A DNA stretch of 44,092 nt from Pelomyxa schiedti (lineage: Eukaryota; Evosea; Pelobiontida; Pelomyxidae), in contig JAHLWZ010000133.1 of assembly GCA_020536535.1 (NCBI GenBank), positions 1 through 44,092 on the forward strand, read 5' to 3'. Positions within the stretch are counted from its first letter, which is position 1. Each line of letters begins with the position of its first letter. The translations under genes were made by a program, and so were the position numbers. Positions 22,717 to 33,119 of this stretch are shown here, one piece after another. The notes beneath the pieces were generated by a model. That model was not told the DNA's origin. It did not search any database and saw only the letters and a list, made by a program, of their open reading frames with translations.

Positions 22717-25700
22717 ATGAAAGGGACAGGCCCTCACGTTTTCGAGAGCCTGTTCACTTTCCACTTGGTTTTGAAAGGTGAGCCCAACCCTTCACTCCTC
22801 TAAATCCAATCAACGCCCACCAACATCGCACACCTGTTTACAGATGGGAAATACCGATCCACTCTGGCCCACAGATTCCCAGCGGTAACCACAGGGACCG
22901 GGAGCGAAGGCAAAGAGAAAGACGAGGGCGGGGCGTCGTCGCCGGCAGCCGTGGAGAGATTCTGCTTCCCAGAGGAGGACTACGTTGCCGAGCCAGGGGG
23001 AGGCGTCTCTCCCCTCGTCGAATCCGGCAGCCTCATCTTCAATGCCGAGCCTACTGATGGTTCGTCCGATGCCACCAGTGGGAGTGGGACTGGCAGTGCC
23101 AATTCTTGTGAGACATCTCCTGCCGCCAAACCAAGTGCGAGTAGCAGTTCAAGTGCCATTGGGAGTGTTAGTGCATTAAGGGGAAGGGTGGAGAATTTCG
23201 GGTTTGTGATGACGGCTTCTGATGGTTCCAAGAGGTTTGGATACTGCAGGAGGATACTTTCTGCTTCGCCACCTGTTTGTTGGTGCATGCTGACTGATGT
23301 GTATTTTTCCCGTTCTTGATTCGATTGTCATGACCTTTCACTCAGGTCATCACCATATATGTTTTCTACCATTCTGGAACACGTGGACAGTATCACCAAA
23401 AAGTCACTTGCCGATTTGACCTCGTTTTTAACTGTATCAAATCGTAATTTTGATAAGCTTGGCAGTAACCCAAAAAACGCAAAATGTTACAGATTCTGCA
23501 ATCAACAGCATGCCCTGAGCCAGGCGAAACCCTTTCTTTCAAGGTTCCGTCTGCTGCACCACCTAAAAAAATTGAAGAATATTCGATACTCAGACCACTA
23601 ATGTTGAGAAAATTCATGCCCGATAGTGCAAATTTCCCTACCTTGGACTATGTATGATAGGGGTCTTTTTTGCCTTTTCCTCACGTTTATCTTCACTGGC
23701 TTTGTGAAGGTCTCTCTATTCACTCTTGCCACAAAATTGAACGTTTCAACAATTGTGAAAACTTGGGGTTGGCTATTATGTGAGAGACGTATTGTCATCA
23801 CTGCCAGTAATTTGGAGGAGTTAAGCGAATGCGTTTGTGCATTTTGCACGTTGCTGTATCCATTTGCTTGGCAGGTATTGTAAGAACATAAGTTATATGC
23901 TGATAGCAAATAGCACGTTTTTATACCTATCTTACCAAAATCTTTAATTGGCTATATGAGTGCACCCATGCCCTTTTTAATTGGGTGTTTGCATTCTGCT
24001 ATTATCGCAGTCAACAAAACAGGTATACCCCTTGAAGAGGTATGAGGACAACAACAATTTTTTGATGGAACAACACGTTGCATAGGTTTTTCTTTTGGAT
24101 CTGGATAGTGGCACATTCCTCCAAAAAGCTCCTTTTCCAGATGTCCTTCCCCGAAAACCAAGTGCAAGACTAAGAAATTGTCTTGGGACACTCCTAAGTC
24201 TTATCCCCCGCAATAATGCCTGCAAATGTATTTTGAGTATTTTTGGTGAACTCAGTTAATTTCTGTATAGTGTCCCCGGAAAACAAAGAAATTGATGGCT
24301 GGGTTTCTGCTGCCTTCATACACTTCTTTAGAAGCCTATTCAGGAACTACAATAAATTCATTTCGGCCGATCCAAATATAGCTAGAACAAAACGAAACCC
24401 CAAGGCATTTAATTTTGATACTAGAGGCTTTATCCTTGCACACAAAGGAGATGAGCAAACAGTAAATGCTACTTATACTCCTCCTTTGTGACTAGATATC
24501 TAGTTCCTTGAAGCGTTTGAGGGGTCCCAAATATTTTGGATGTTCATCAACAACCAGGAGGACTTCGTTGTACAGGGGGGTGATGTACTGAGTTCCTGCG
24601 TTCTATTGCAGAAATCTGATATGGAACCTGTATTCCGTGATATAAATTTCTTCACCAAGTACACTAAAACTCCAATAAGTTGTACTAATTATATAAGAAC
24701 TACCTCCTTGAAGTGTTTCCAATGTGGCTGGCCTCTGAAAATTGGACAGCCGTGCTCTTCTGTGACTTTCGACACTGTTGTTTACTTTCACACAAAGGTT
24801 TCTTCTATCAAACAACCTGAATATAAACACTCCACCCTGCAGTGTCTTTCTTGTAACATATGCGTATCCCTGACAGAGGGAGAGGCTTTCTCTACCAAAA
24901 ATAATGTAATCACATGTATGGACTGTGTAAAGAACCCTTCTGGCGATGTGTATGATAGGCATAGGCATGGTTGTTAGAAATTCTAAAAATGAAAGTTTTT
25001 ACAGCCTCAAGGATGGAAAAACAACCTGCTCGCTAACTTGGCAGCCACTGCTAATGATGGCTCACATCGTGCTGAAGCAGTGTACTCTCAATTTAAGCTA
25101 AAAACGAAACCTCTCTCAAAGACAATAAATGTTCTCAAGAAGATGAGGGATGATGGTAATTCACATTCCGACGATGAAGCTCCCCCACCTATGGAGGTGC
25201 AACTTCTCTATTTGATTTTTACAAAATAAGACTCAAGCTCATTAGATATCGGCTCCAATTCTCATTGAGCACAAAGGTTTTGTGTCCTGGCCAATTTTCG
25301 GTTAACAGATTCATAGAATTTTACTTTGACATGGAACACTCTCTATCAGACAGCGAAGAACCAGGTGGAGTAAAAATGGAAATCCTGCCCACCTCTAATC
25401 TCATATTATAGAGAGGTCAAAGTCCTACGACGCTCTTGAAAAACCACGCAAATTAGTCTCTTTTGCACAACTATCCTCTTCGCCAACAACGGATGGCACT
25501 CTGGACCACCAGCCAGGGAGTCTACCTACCACTTCACACACACTGCATCAACAGTTACAAATACAATTACATCGCCAGCATATGAAAAAAATGAACGAAG
25601 ACAGCGTTTCTGACAACCCGACTGTTCAACCGTATCAGCTTCATCAACGTGCAGCTACCCTACGCCCTCTGCGGCCACCTCAAACCACCACTTCTGCACA

Positions 25701-25911
25701 ATCATCACTTAAACCTACACCAATTTTGCCAGCACAAAAAGTAGACACCACATCACCAATTTCTACGCCAGCCCCCAAAAATCCACCACCCAGGCTACCA
25801 TCCACTTCCATAAAGACTTCAACATCAGCACTATACACAGCACCCTCGTTCGCCCCTCCTGCACCTCCACCGCCCCCACCACCCCGGAATACTGCCAAGC
25901 AGCGGGACTTA
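22717..25911 (+). CDS. DENN domain protein with a LIM zinc finger and Pro-rich tail (partial)
   Basis: DENN domains act as exchange factors for Rab GTPases. This gene has about 14 exons here and at least 850 residues. The upstream DENN part has FCFPEEDY and GFVMTASDGSKRFGYCRR. The core has FTLATKLN, LLCERRIVITASNLEELSEC, LLYPFAWQ, HVFIPILP and SAPMPFLIG, and the downstream part follows (FLEAFEGSQIFWMFI). A LIM domain comes next (about 24714-24940): CFQC, then H at 21 residues, CLSC, NIC, then CMDC, with standard LIM spacing after removing a 45-base intron (about 24799-24843). After that come EFYFDMEHSLSDSEEP and a Pro-rich region with poly-Pro runs. The frame is lost at 25911, where the assembly turns back on itself. 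The rest of the Pro-rich region is found inverted at 25912-26515, and the C-terminus may be the fragment at 26813-27158. Confidence 0.85.
25792..25911 (+). repeat. Inverted repeat, left arm (120 bp)
   Basis: An exact reverse complement of 26516-26635. The arm is coding sequence of the DENN-LIM gene (RLPSTSIKTSTSALYTAPSF and following poly-Pro). Confidence 0.9.
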
Positions 25912-26515
25912 GGATTTGGAAGAGGGGGGAGGGAGGGGTCTCTTGGGCACAGGGGGCAGAGGCTGCGAGGGAATTGGCGGTGGTGTGGTTGTTGGCGGCG
26001 GTGTGCTTTTGGGTGGAAGAGAAGGTGCAGTTGCCGGTGAGGTGTTTGGTTGGTGTTGTTTTGGAGGTAGCGGGGGGCGGGGGGTGGGCGTTTGTCGTGG
26101 CCCGCGGGGGCGGCGGCGGAGGGGGCATTGATAGTCCCGTCCCGCTGGCGCTGGCATTCGATGTGAGGGAGTGCGAGTGAGGCTGGGGGGGTTGATGGGT
26201 GGCCGGCGGCGGGGGTGGGGGCGGGGGAGCGGGGTGTGAGGGAGAAGCTGAGGCGGAAGGCGTGGCGAGTGTGGGTGATGGGGACGGGTGCAGTGCGGAG
26301 TCTGGGGGCCGCGGGGGCGGGGGCTGCGGAGGTAGTGCCCGTGTGGTTGGGGGCACCTGTGCTGGGCGAGTTTGTTGCGTTCTTGGAGGAACGGGTGGCT
26401 GGGCGGTGGCGGTGTGTGTATGGCGGGGCGGGAATGTGGCCGAGTTAAAGTCGGGGTGGATGTTTTGTGGGGGTACTAGTGGTTGGTTTGGTCTTGGGGG
26501 TGGCGGGGGCAGTGG
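25912..26515 (-). other. Inverted piece of the DENN-LIM gene's Pro-rich coding region
   Basis: Read on the minus strand and entered from the right arm of the inverted repeat, this piece continues the DENN-LIM frame directly: the arm's NTAKQRDL is followed by PLPPPPPRPNQPLVPPQ and about 200 more Pro/Thr/Ser residues. Read on the plus strand it gives Gly/Trp/Arg-rich nonsense. One frame change near 26060 suggests either an intron or a base error. The orientation shown here is most likely an assembly fault. Confidence 0.75.
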
Positions 26516-26635
26516 TAAGTCCCGCTGCTTGGCAGTATTCCGGGGTGGTGGGGGCGGTGGAGGTGCAGGAGGGGCGAACGAGGGTGCTGTGTATAGTGCT
26601 GATGTTGAAGTCTTTATGGAAGTGGATGGTAGCCT
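26516..26635 (-). repeat. Inverted repeat, right arm (120 bp), abutting the N gap
   Basis: An exact reverse complement of 25792-25911. It ends at the first N, which points to a contig-end artefact. Confidence 0.9.
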
Positions 26636-26735
26636 NNNNNNNNNNNNNNNNNNNNNNNNNNNNNNNNNNNNNNNNNNNNNNNNNNNNNNNNNNNNNNNNN
26701 NNNNNNNNNNNNNNNNNNNNNNNNNNNNNNNNNNN
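26636..26735. other. Assembly gap of 100 N
   Basis: Exactly 100 undetermined bases, a conventional scaffold gap of unknown true size. It lies inside or next to the DENN-LIM gene. Confidence 0.99.
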
Positions 26736-26812
26736 CTGTAGGATAGATGTTTTTCGGCAGATGTCAAACCCTACTTCAGACCACTTTATGTTTCTGAGGT
26801 TTTTTTTTTTTT
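26736..26812. repeat. 77-bp duplicate of 1290-1366 at a contig start
   Basis: The first bases after the gap copy 1290-1366 of the Sec7 gene, including the exon end MSNPTSDHFMFLR and the T-run. The T-run is longer here (25 versus 13). Position at a contig end and lack of fit to the following exons suggest an assembly artefact. Confidence 0.8.
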
Positions 26813-27158
26813 TTTTTTTTTTTTGGACGATCTTCATCAAATTGTATATGCATGAGAATAACGTGTCTATGTACTATAGGTGCTCGGAACAAGGAGTTAT
26901 AATTCAGGAGAAAACTCTAGATGTACTGACTTTTTGTATTCTTATCTTTATTCCTTCCCTACTGCTTGACTGTTACTGATTTCTATCTTCCCACCACAGG
27001 AGCTGAAACCACTCCTGCTTCCGCTATCACCTTCTGTACGTATAAATCTCCTGGATATCCTACCCCAGGGGGGTGTAAACAAAATTCTACCACTGCTGCC
27101 CCAAGAAGAGCAACAGCTGTACCTTAAAAACACCAAAGACCTACAAATGTTTGCATGA
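26813..27158 (+). CDS. 3' end of a gene, possibly the DENN-LIM C-terminus
   Basis: Two or three exons can be read: CSEQGVIIQEKTLD (about 26880-26920), a 75-base intron, then ELKPLLLPLSPSVRINLLD and NKILPLLPQEEQQLYLKN, ending DLQMFA with a stop at 27156-27158. The family is not recognised. Because a scaffolding link joins this contig to the one that breaks inside the DENN-LIM gene, and both run on the plus strand, this is a plausible C-terminus for that gene (inference). Confidence 0.5.
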
Positions 27159-27597
27159 ATGTGAATATGCTGTCAGTGCCCCTCCCCACCATGCTTGCCG
27201 ATCGAGCACACCCATCCTTATCTGTCCATCCACCCACTCCTTTCACCTGTAATAACTCCTCCCTCCCACACCCACTAGACCAGAGCTCTTTCTTCATACC
27301 CCTTTCTTTCACTTTTGAAACAAAATTTGAAATCCCTTCCCGTAAACGGGGTTGTAGAAGAGTTTTCTCGGCTACACAGAAAAACCACGAAAACAAACCC
27401 CGAACACCAAGTACGCGACCTTCCATCGTCTAAAAGACCGTCCGTCCCACATCGCAGAAGCTATACATCTACTAGGCCCCCCCACAACAACCAACAGACA
27501 CAACCGAAAAAAACCAAGCTACAGTGCACAAGAAACCCAGCAATACAACAACTACAAGCGGACGCAACAACCAAAACCTTCACGTTGGTAGTCGGGA
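27159..27597. other. Gene-free stretch, probable promoter of the 27598 gene
   Basis: No frame in this 439-base stretch shows coding character. It is C/A-rich, with many CCCAC and CAACC runs near the next start. It presumably holds the 3' UTR of the fragment at 26813-27158 and the promoter of the gene at 27598. No clear promoter element was identified. Confidence 0.5.
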
Positions 27598-27876
27598 ATG
27601 ATGGCAGCGTCGGGTCTGTCTCTGCCCCCTGGGTGGAACTTGATAGACGAACTGAGGGGCGTGTGGAGTCGCGAGCTGGTCGATCTCCCTGTGGCCATCG
27701 ACCTGCCTCGCCTGGCTGGCCGCATCGTCGTGGGAGTCTACGATGCTTCCACTAAGGCGATTGACGGCTACGACGACGACGAGGACATTACTCCTCCCCC
27801 GCCGCCCCGCTCGAAGCACCACCGTCGCAAGGCCAGCCAGCAAGTAGATGTCCTTAAACGGGAGGAGCTGGCCGCC

Positions 27877-27908
<32 letters not shown>

Positions 27909-29683
27909 GCGGGAGGAGGGGTACCAAGTGGCTACGGACAAAGGCAGTGACGGCCAGACGAATGGTCTGGGGGGGGAAGGTCACAGCAAAGTGCGCGAGG
28001 ATGAGAACGAGGCCGCTGCGGGAGCGGGAGCGGTGGGAGGGGGGGAAGGAGAAGCGGGGGAAGGGGAAGGGGGAGAGACAGCAGCAACACCACGGAGCAG
28101 GGGGAAGGGGAAGAGGCGGTCCAGGAGAAAGAAGGCGGCACTCGCACAGAGCAGCTTACTGCAAGAAGACGCCGGTAATGTCAAGAAGGAGCCAGAGGGG
28201 GAGACTGTTGCCAAGGAACCAGAGGAGAAAGAGGAGAGAGAAAAAGAGGTGGAAAGGGAGAAGGAGGGGGAACTGGATAGGGTGAAGGAGATGGAGAAAG
28301 AAAAGGAACCCACCAAGGCAAGTGAAATGGTTACTCAGAGAGAACCTGAAATGACCAATGTGAAAGAGGTCATTGCCACCTCTCAAGAGGAAAAAGAGAC
28401 CGCGAAGGAATCCACCCCAAGGGATATTACTGACGGATCAACGGATGGAACAAACGATCCAGTAATGGAAGGGGAAGTTAAAACTACCAAAAAGCACAGA
28501 CACCGCCATAGGCACGCTCGCATAAAGAGAGATTCCAACGAAAATACTACAGAGCCGTTTGTTGAGGCACAAGGTGACGACACTCCGCGTAGTGAGACTG
28601 GGGGTTCTGAACCTCAGCCTTTATCTGATAGCGTCCTTTCTACTAGCCTTGACTCTAGCACGGGACCTGCAGACAAATCTAATGTTAGTACTCCTTTCTG
28701 CGCTGATAGTGGCAAGCTTGTTGTTATTGATAATGATGAATTTGATTATGCCGAAGAGCCTGTACCATCATCAGAAACTACTACCACAACCACTGTTGCC
28801 AAAGAGGTCACCACAGTTGTTCCCAGTGTAGTGGGTGTCTCAATTTCCACTACCGAAGTGCTTACAACCCCAACCACAACTCCCAAACTATCTTCATCTT
28901 CGACGCCAACTGAAGTTGAAACATTGTCATCTTCAGCTACTTCCACTAGTACCTCAAACCAAGATGATTCGAATGATATACGACAAACCGTTGTAGCGGT
29001 TGTGAGTTTCTTAGAGGGGAAGACTGCTGTACTATTTCAACATACACAAACAAATCTAATGTGAAAATCAGGTTGAAAAATGCGAAAAATTCTTTGCAAA
29101 TGTTGAGAAAGGCCTACAGGATAAATCTGGAATTTGTGCAGAACTGTTTCAGGAAGTTTTGGGTGCTACGAGGTTCCTGCCTCCTATTTTCATTTTTGTT
29201 TTTGACTTTCTGTAAGCAAAACTGCGCGAGTATTCAAGGCAATTCATCAAAATATTATATTTATTGGTGAGTTTCCATCCTCTTATGGTATACTTTAAAT
29301 GGATATACGATTAGGAGTTTATGCACTGAGAGCACAATTACACAATTTACCTCTGACCAAAGATGTACGTGGGAAAGAAGGATGGCGTGTTCATGTAGGA
29401 TTAAACAACCAAGTGATAACTGTAAACCACACACGCCGGGAAGCATCATGCGACGCAAACAACAAGTATATTCCAATCTTTCAAAAATAACAACAACAAA
29501 ATCCACCCATACTGCAGGTTTTGGTTTGAGTGGGTTCTTACAATTACCTTTGATGGTAACATGTCCGATATCCAGGCTGCAACCCTCAGGGTGAATAGAT
29601 TGGAATTCCAGACTCCCATCACTGTGCAAGTGATGGAGAAAGTTCGTGCAGCTCTCTGCGGTGGTTCCCTTTTAATATCTTGA
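27598..29683 (+). CDS. PolyQ, acidic/Lys-rich protein with a conserved-looking C-terminal beta-rich region
   Basis: About 640 residues. The first exon (27598-about 29018) starts MMAASGLSLPPGWNLIDELR, which looks conserved, and is followed by an 11-Gln tract, Gly/Glu runs, a basic patch (RGKGKRRSRRKK), a long Glu/Lys stretch that may form a single helix, and a Ser/Thr-rich part. Four or five small exons then encode CEKFFANVEKGLQDKSGICAE, ARVFKAIHQNIIFIGVYAL, WRVHVGLNNQVITVNHTRRE and FWFEWVLTITFDG, ending near AALCGGSLLIS. The last 150 residues look like a folded domain with helices then beta strands. I do not recognise the family. Introns are 45-55 bases. Two ATGs are adjacent (27598 and 27601). 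Confidence 0.7.
27877..27909 (+). repeat. CAG/CAA tract (11 Gln codons)
   Basis: Eleven consecutive glutamine codons (cag and caa) in the first exon of the gene at 27598-29683. Confidence 0.9.
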
Positions 29684-29981
29684 TACCTTTATTCGTACTA
29701 GTGTAAAAAAAAAAAAAATTTACAACAAACACCATACCCCGGCACCGTTTTTCATCTACAATCGTAGGCGAAAAACCAAAACAAAAGAAAAAAAAAAACA
29801 GGCGAGTGGTAACCCACTACGATCTGCACCGACGACAAGTCAGTGGTGTAATAGGCGGATAGTGTTGTGAGGGGCGCGTGTTGTGACCACAGTGGTTTTT
29901 GAGGCGACGTGACGCTATCTGAGTGTTGAGAAAAATCGAAACCAACACCAACAAGGGCGTGCTAATACAACACACCGGCGT

Positions 29982-30764
29982 GATGTCGGCGTACAATAAC
30001 GGGGGTCATTGTGGTACGGTGGTGGTGGAGCAAGAGCAAATGTATGAATTGGACGGGCACGGCGAGCAGCCGCTGCACAATTCCACGTCCTCGCCCCGGT
30101 TGAGGAAGATCACTTTACTCTTTCAGGTCTGTTCTTTCTATTGGTTTTCAAGTCATGAACTGCTTTTAATTCGATTACTTCAGGAATCTGTTACGAGTAA
30201 TATCACGGAGCTGTCCCTCGTAGGCTGTGATATGAAGTCCACTACATTTCTACAATTCATCACACACAATCATACACAACTTCTTGATAATGGGCAAGTA
30301 CCTAGTATGCATCACCGCCACCAGCTACCAGAACACTTGAGAGTGTGTCCTTTTTTATTTTATGCTCCTCTCACCCAGAGTAGCTATTCCTACGAGGATA
30401 TGAAATCGACCCAAATTCGAAACTTTGTGATCACGGCGTACTGTACGCAATCTCCCTTCCATTCCATTTTCAAATATAAACCTAGTGATGGTTGTATCAT
30501 TATTTACACTCTGAGACGAGCTAATAGCGATACCATAAGTACACATTTACAAACCATATTCAATGTACTGTGTATCTCAGGTATTCCTTTCACGCCTCAC
30601 ATCCATTCTTATAGTTATCGCCAGGATTAGTGCTTTTCGGCATAATGATTCTGAGCCTATATTATCCCAGATATTTCACACACTTCACCAACGTTGTGCT
30701 GTTCGTCTTTGCCATACTGTGGCTCATCGCCGCACTTTTCTACGGTCTTTCCACCTATCTGTGA
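29982..30764 (+). CDS. Small protein with two C-terminal membrane segments, unknown
   Basis: About 200 residues in four exons from the ATG at 29982 (MSAYNNGGHCGTVVVEQEQM). The middle part reads SVTSNITELSLVGCDMKSTT, then YKPSDGCIIIYTLRRANSDT. It ends with two hydrophobic stretches separated by a short loop: NVLCISGLVLFGIMILSLYY and NVVLFVFAILWLIAALFYGL, then a stop at 30762-30764. The joining introns are about 57 bases (after the codons for TLLFQ), about 96 (before SSYSYEDM) and about 45 (between ISG and LVLF). An in-frame ATG at 29923 adds residues. The family is not recognised; the layout suggests a tail-anchored or hairpin membrane protein with a cytosolic N-terminal domain. Confidence 0.6.
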
Positions 30765-30875
30765 ACCACAACGAGCACATGCCTTGATCTCCCCACTTTT
30801 CGGCAGTTGCATCTGTAGTTAAAAAAAAAAATAAGACTTATTTTTCAACAAATACAATAAGTTGGGGTGGTGCCG

Positions 30876-32010
30876 ATGGACCGCGGCACGTGCTTCGGTC
30901 CGCTCCTCTGTGGGTCGTGGTTGTAACTTTCTTTACTACATCGGCTGATACACTGACGAGTGGCCAGCAGGTTGTGGGGAGTGACCACACATACTGTCAG
31001 TTCAGTGTCTGCCTTGGGGACTCCCCGTGTTGTGGTGGAGATACCAACAAAGTACCCCATCGTGCTTTGTCATGGTGTGCCTTGTTTTTTGCTCTTTTCC
31101 GTCGTCAATTGTCCGGCTTTGCTTACAGAGGAATAGGGATTGTTAATAGTACAAGTTTTCATGGAGTGCAAGAGTATCTGCAACAGAGGGGCTATGTAGT
31201 CTATAAAACGGCGGTGGGGGTCTAAAAGCAACACAACTGCTCTAAGTCTTTTAGGTGAAATCCTTTGGAAGTATTGCGCACAGAAGTGAGCAGTTGGTTT
31301 CACAACTCCGGGATATTTGTGCAAAGTCTTCCTGTGGCAAAGTCAATCTGATTGCACACAGTATGGGAGGACTGGATGGTCAGTTTCTTGCTTTTTTTTA
31401 TGTAGCAAACACCAAGATATCAAGGGCGTTATGCTATCTCACATCTTGGGGCTGAAGTATATGTTGCATCATTGACTACGGTAGCTACACCCCATCGGGG
31501 GTCTGCTCTGGCAGATAGGTTTAAAGCCAATTAATTAGTGCTTGAATCGTTGATTGCATCCCTAGGTTGTGGAGAACTAGATTCTTCAATAAAATTCCTG
31601 CAATCCAAGACCTCACGACAAGTCACATGATTAATTCCTTTAATCCATCCACTCCGGATAGCCCAAATGTCCATTACTTTTCAGTTGCCGGATCTACAGA
31701 CATTCCCCTCACAAACTGGATGAAATATCCTGCAACAGTTCTCTTCAAAGAAGAAGGTCCCAATGATGGTTAGTTACTTATATAGTTTCATAACTCTCTT
31801 ACGTAACCCAAGGTCTGGTCAGTGTGGAATCTGCCAAGTGGGGAGACATCATCAATACTGTCCCTCTCAATCACTGTGAACAAGTCAATGCAATGTGTTT
31901 GTAAGAGTTCTTGATCTCTCCAAGTAACCTCAACAAATTGTAGGAACCCTCAAAGTGCTGCCTTTTTTTACCTAGAGTTGGCCCGAAACCTGTTTAGGCA
32001 TGGCCTATAA
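30876..32010 (+). CDS. Alpha/beta-hydrolase, triacylglycerol-lipase-like
   Basis: About 270 residues in eight exons. The strand before the first motif is KYPIVLCHG, typical of lipases. The nucleophile elbow is NLIAHSMGG (catalytic Ser), followed by LTTVATPHRGSALAD, a pattern shared with secreted bacterial and eukaryotic triacylglycerol lipases. The catalytic Asp is probably in KEEGPNDG or nearby, and the His in VPLNHCEQVN. It ends ELARNLFRHGL with a stop at 32008-32010. I chose the ATG at 30876 because removing a 45-base intron (about 30926-30970) joins it in frame to the lipase part. No strong signal peptide is visible, so the location is unclear. Introns are 42-70 bases. Confidence 0.78.
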
Positions 32011-32238
32011 AGAGACTCGCTGAAGAAAACCAACAGAAACATGGTACTCAATACCCCGGTCACATTGCCTCCAAAAAGTGATCGATCACAGAAAAGTGTG
32101 GCAAAGATTTTTTTACTGGACGGGATTCGGGAGTTTGATTGATGTTGGATGAGGTTTGCATTGTCCATAGTTGCTGGAATTGCATCAATTGGCAGTGGTG
32201 AAAGGCTTGACGTGACCATTGTTGTCAAAGGTGTGGGG

Positions 32239-32948
32239 TTAAAGCTGGTGTCCATCACGTTCCTTGTTGGTCGTGAGGTAATAGTGGCTGCAAATGGGTT
32301 CTACAGGAGCTTCCACATCATATACTACTCTCAATGGCACTAAGTAGTTCTTGTAAATTTTCTGCTGCAAGTAGGAAGACTGTTCTGTGGACCGTTAGGG
32401 CAGTGTTCAGATAACCAGGTTGTCATTTTTACTTGAATATTTTTGGCTGCGTTCCTTCTCTGTGTTTCAAAATGTGTTACTTCAAGAGAAAGCATCGTAT
32501 ACCAGCCGAAACTGGCTCCAATTACAGGGACTTGTTTGAGAATGGATACTGTGGATTCAGCTATCTTCAAGGTATTCATCTCCCGTGAGGTAGCCTGTCA
32601 TTGACTTTCCGATTGAATTTAAGTACAAACTTTTGCCGCAGTAGCAGCACCCCTTACAGAGATCAATGTAAGTGTTTTTGCTCAGTGTGTCCAGCAAACT
32701 GTGGAGCCTCACGGGATCAATCTCACCGAAGGTACGCGGCACACCACTAACTGTTATTTGTTTCAGGTCCGTGGCAACAGAGTGTTCCTTTGCTTTGTTC
32801 ACCAAGACGGAAACTTATCTTTAAAAGTGCACATTTGTTTCCATGAATCAATCGTGTTCGATTCCTGATCGTTAAGAAGGGAGTTTCCTGACTTAACTAC
32901 CTTCTTTCGAGTCCCACAGATTCTTAGAGTAACCTCTCGTTCAAGCAT
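32239..32948 (-). CDS. Unrecognised protein of about 200 residues
   Basis: Exons could be joined from an ATG at 32948: MLEREVTLRICGTRKK, ESNTIDSWKQMC, then GVPRTFGEIDPVRLHSLLD, ESTVSILKQVPVIGASFGWY and LVPLRVVYDVEAPVEPICSH, with a stop at 32239. Two introns are 40-60 bases. The middle join is uncertain: a Cys-rich stretch (CKGCCYCGK, 32630-32660) is either exon or part of a 107-base intron. A short hydrophobic stretch near GASFGWYTML is too weak to call a membrane segment. It is convergent with the lipase gene (228 bases apart) and divergent from the cyclin gene. Confidence 0.45.
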
Positions 32949-33119
32949 TCTATGACAGTGGCGAAAAAGCCTCAGTCTGTGCCCGAAGACGCCAGATCTC
33001 TAGATCCACTGTAAAAGGCGAAAGCACAGTGAAAACCCTTGAGGGAAGAGAAAATAGCCTTCTGTGGAAATCCGTTCCAACAAAGCCAAACGAAAACCAC
33101 CTCCACTTCCAAGCCACAC

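Noticed and set aside
25912-26515. Gly/Trp/Arg-rich plus-strand open frames
   Set aside because: They are the complement of a Pro-rich coding region that has been inverted by the assembly.
31968-32258. Long minus-strand open frame overlapping the 3' end of the lipase gene
   Set aside because: The neighbouring minus-strand gene can be spliced to a clear end at 32239, so this frame is probably chance and no overlap of coding regions is needed.
32840-32935. ttcga-containing stretches that might be tRNA T-loops
   Set aside because: No pairing T-stem, acceptor stem or A box could be built around them; the sequence also reads as exons of the minus-strand gene.
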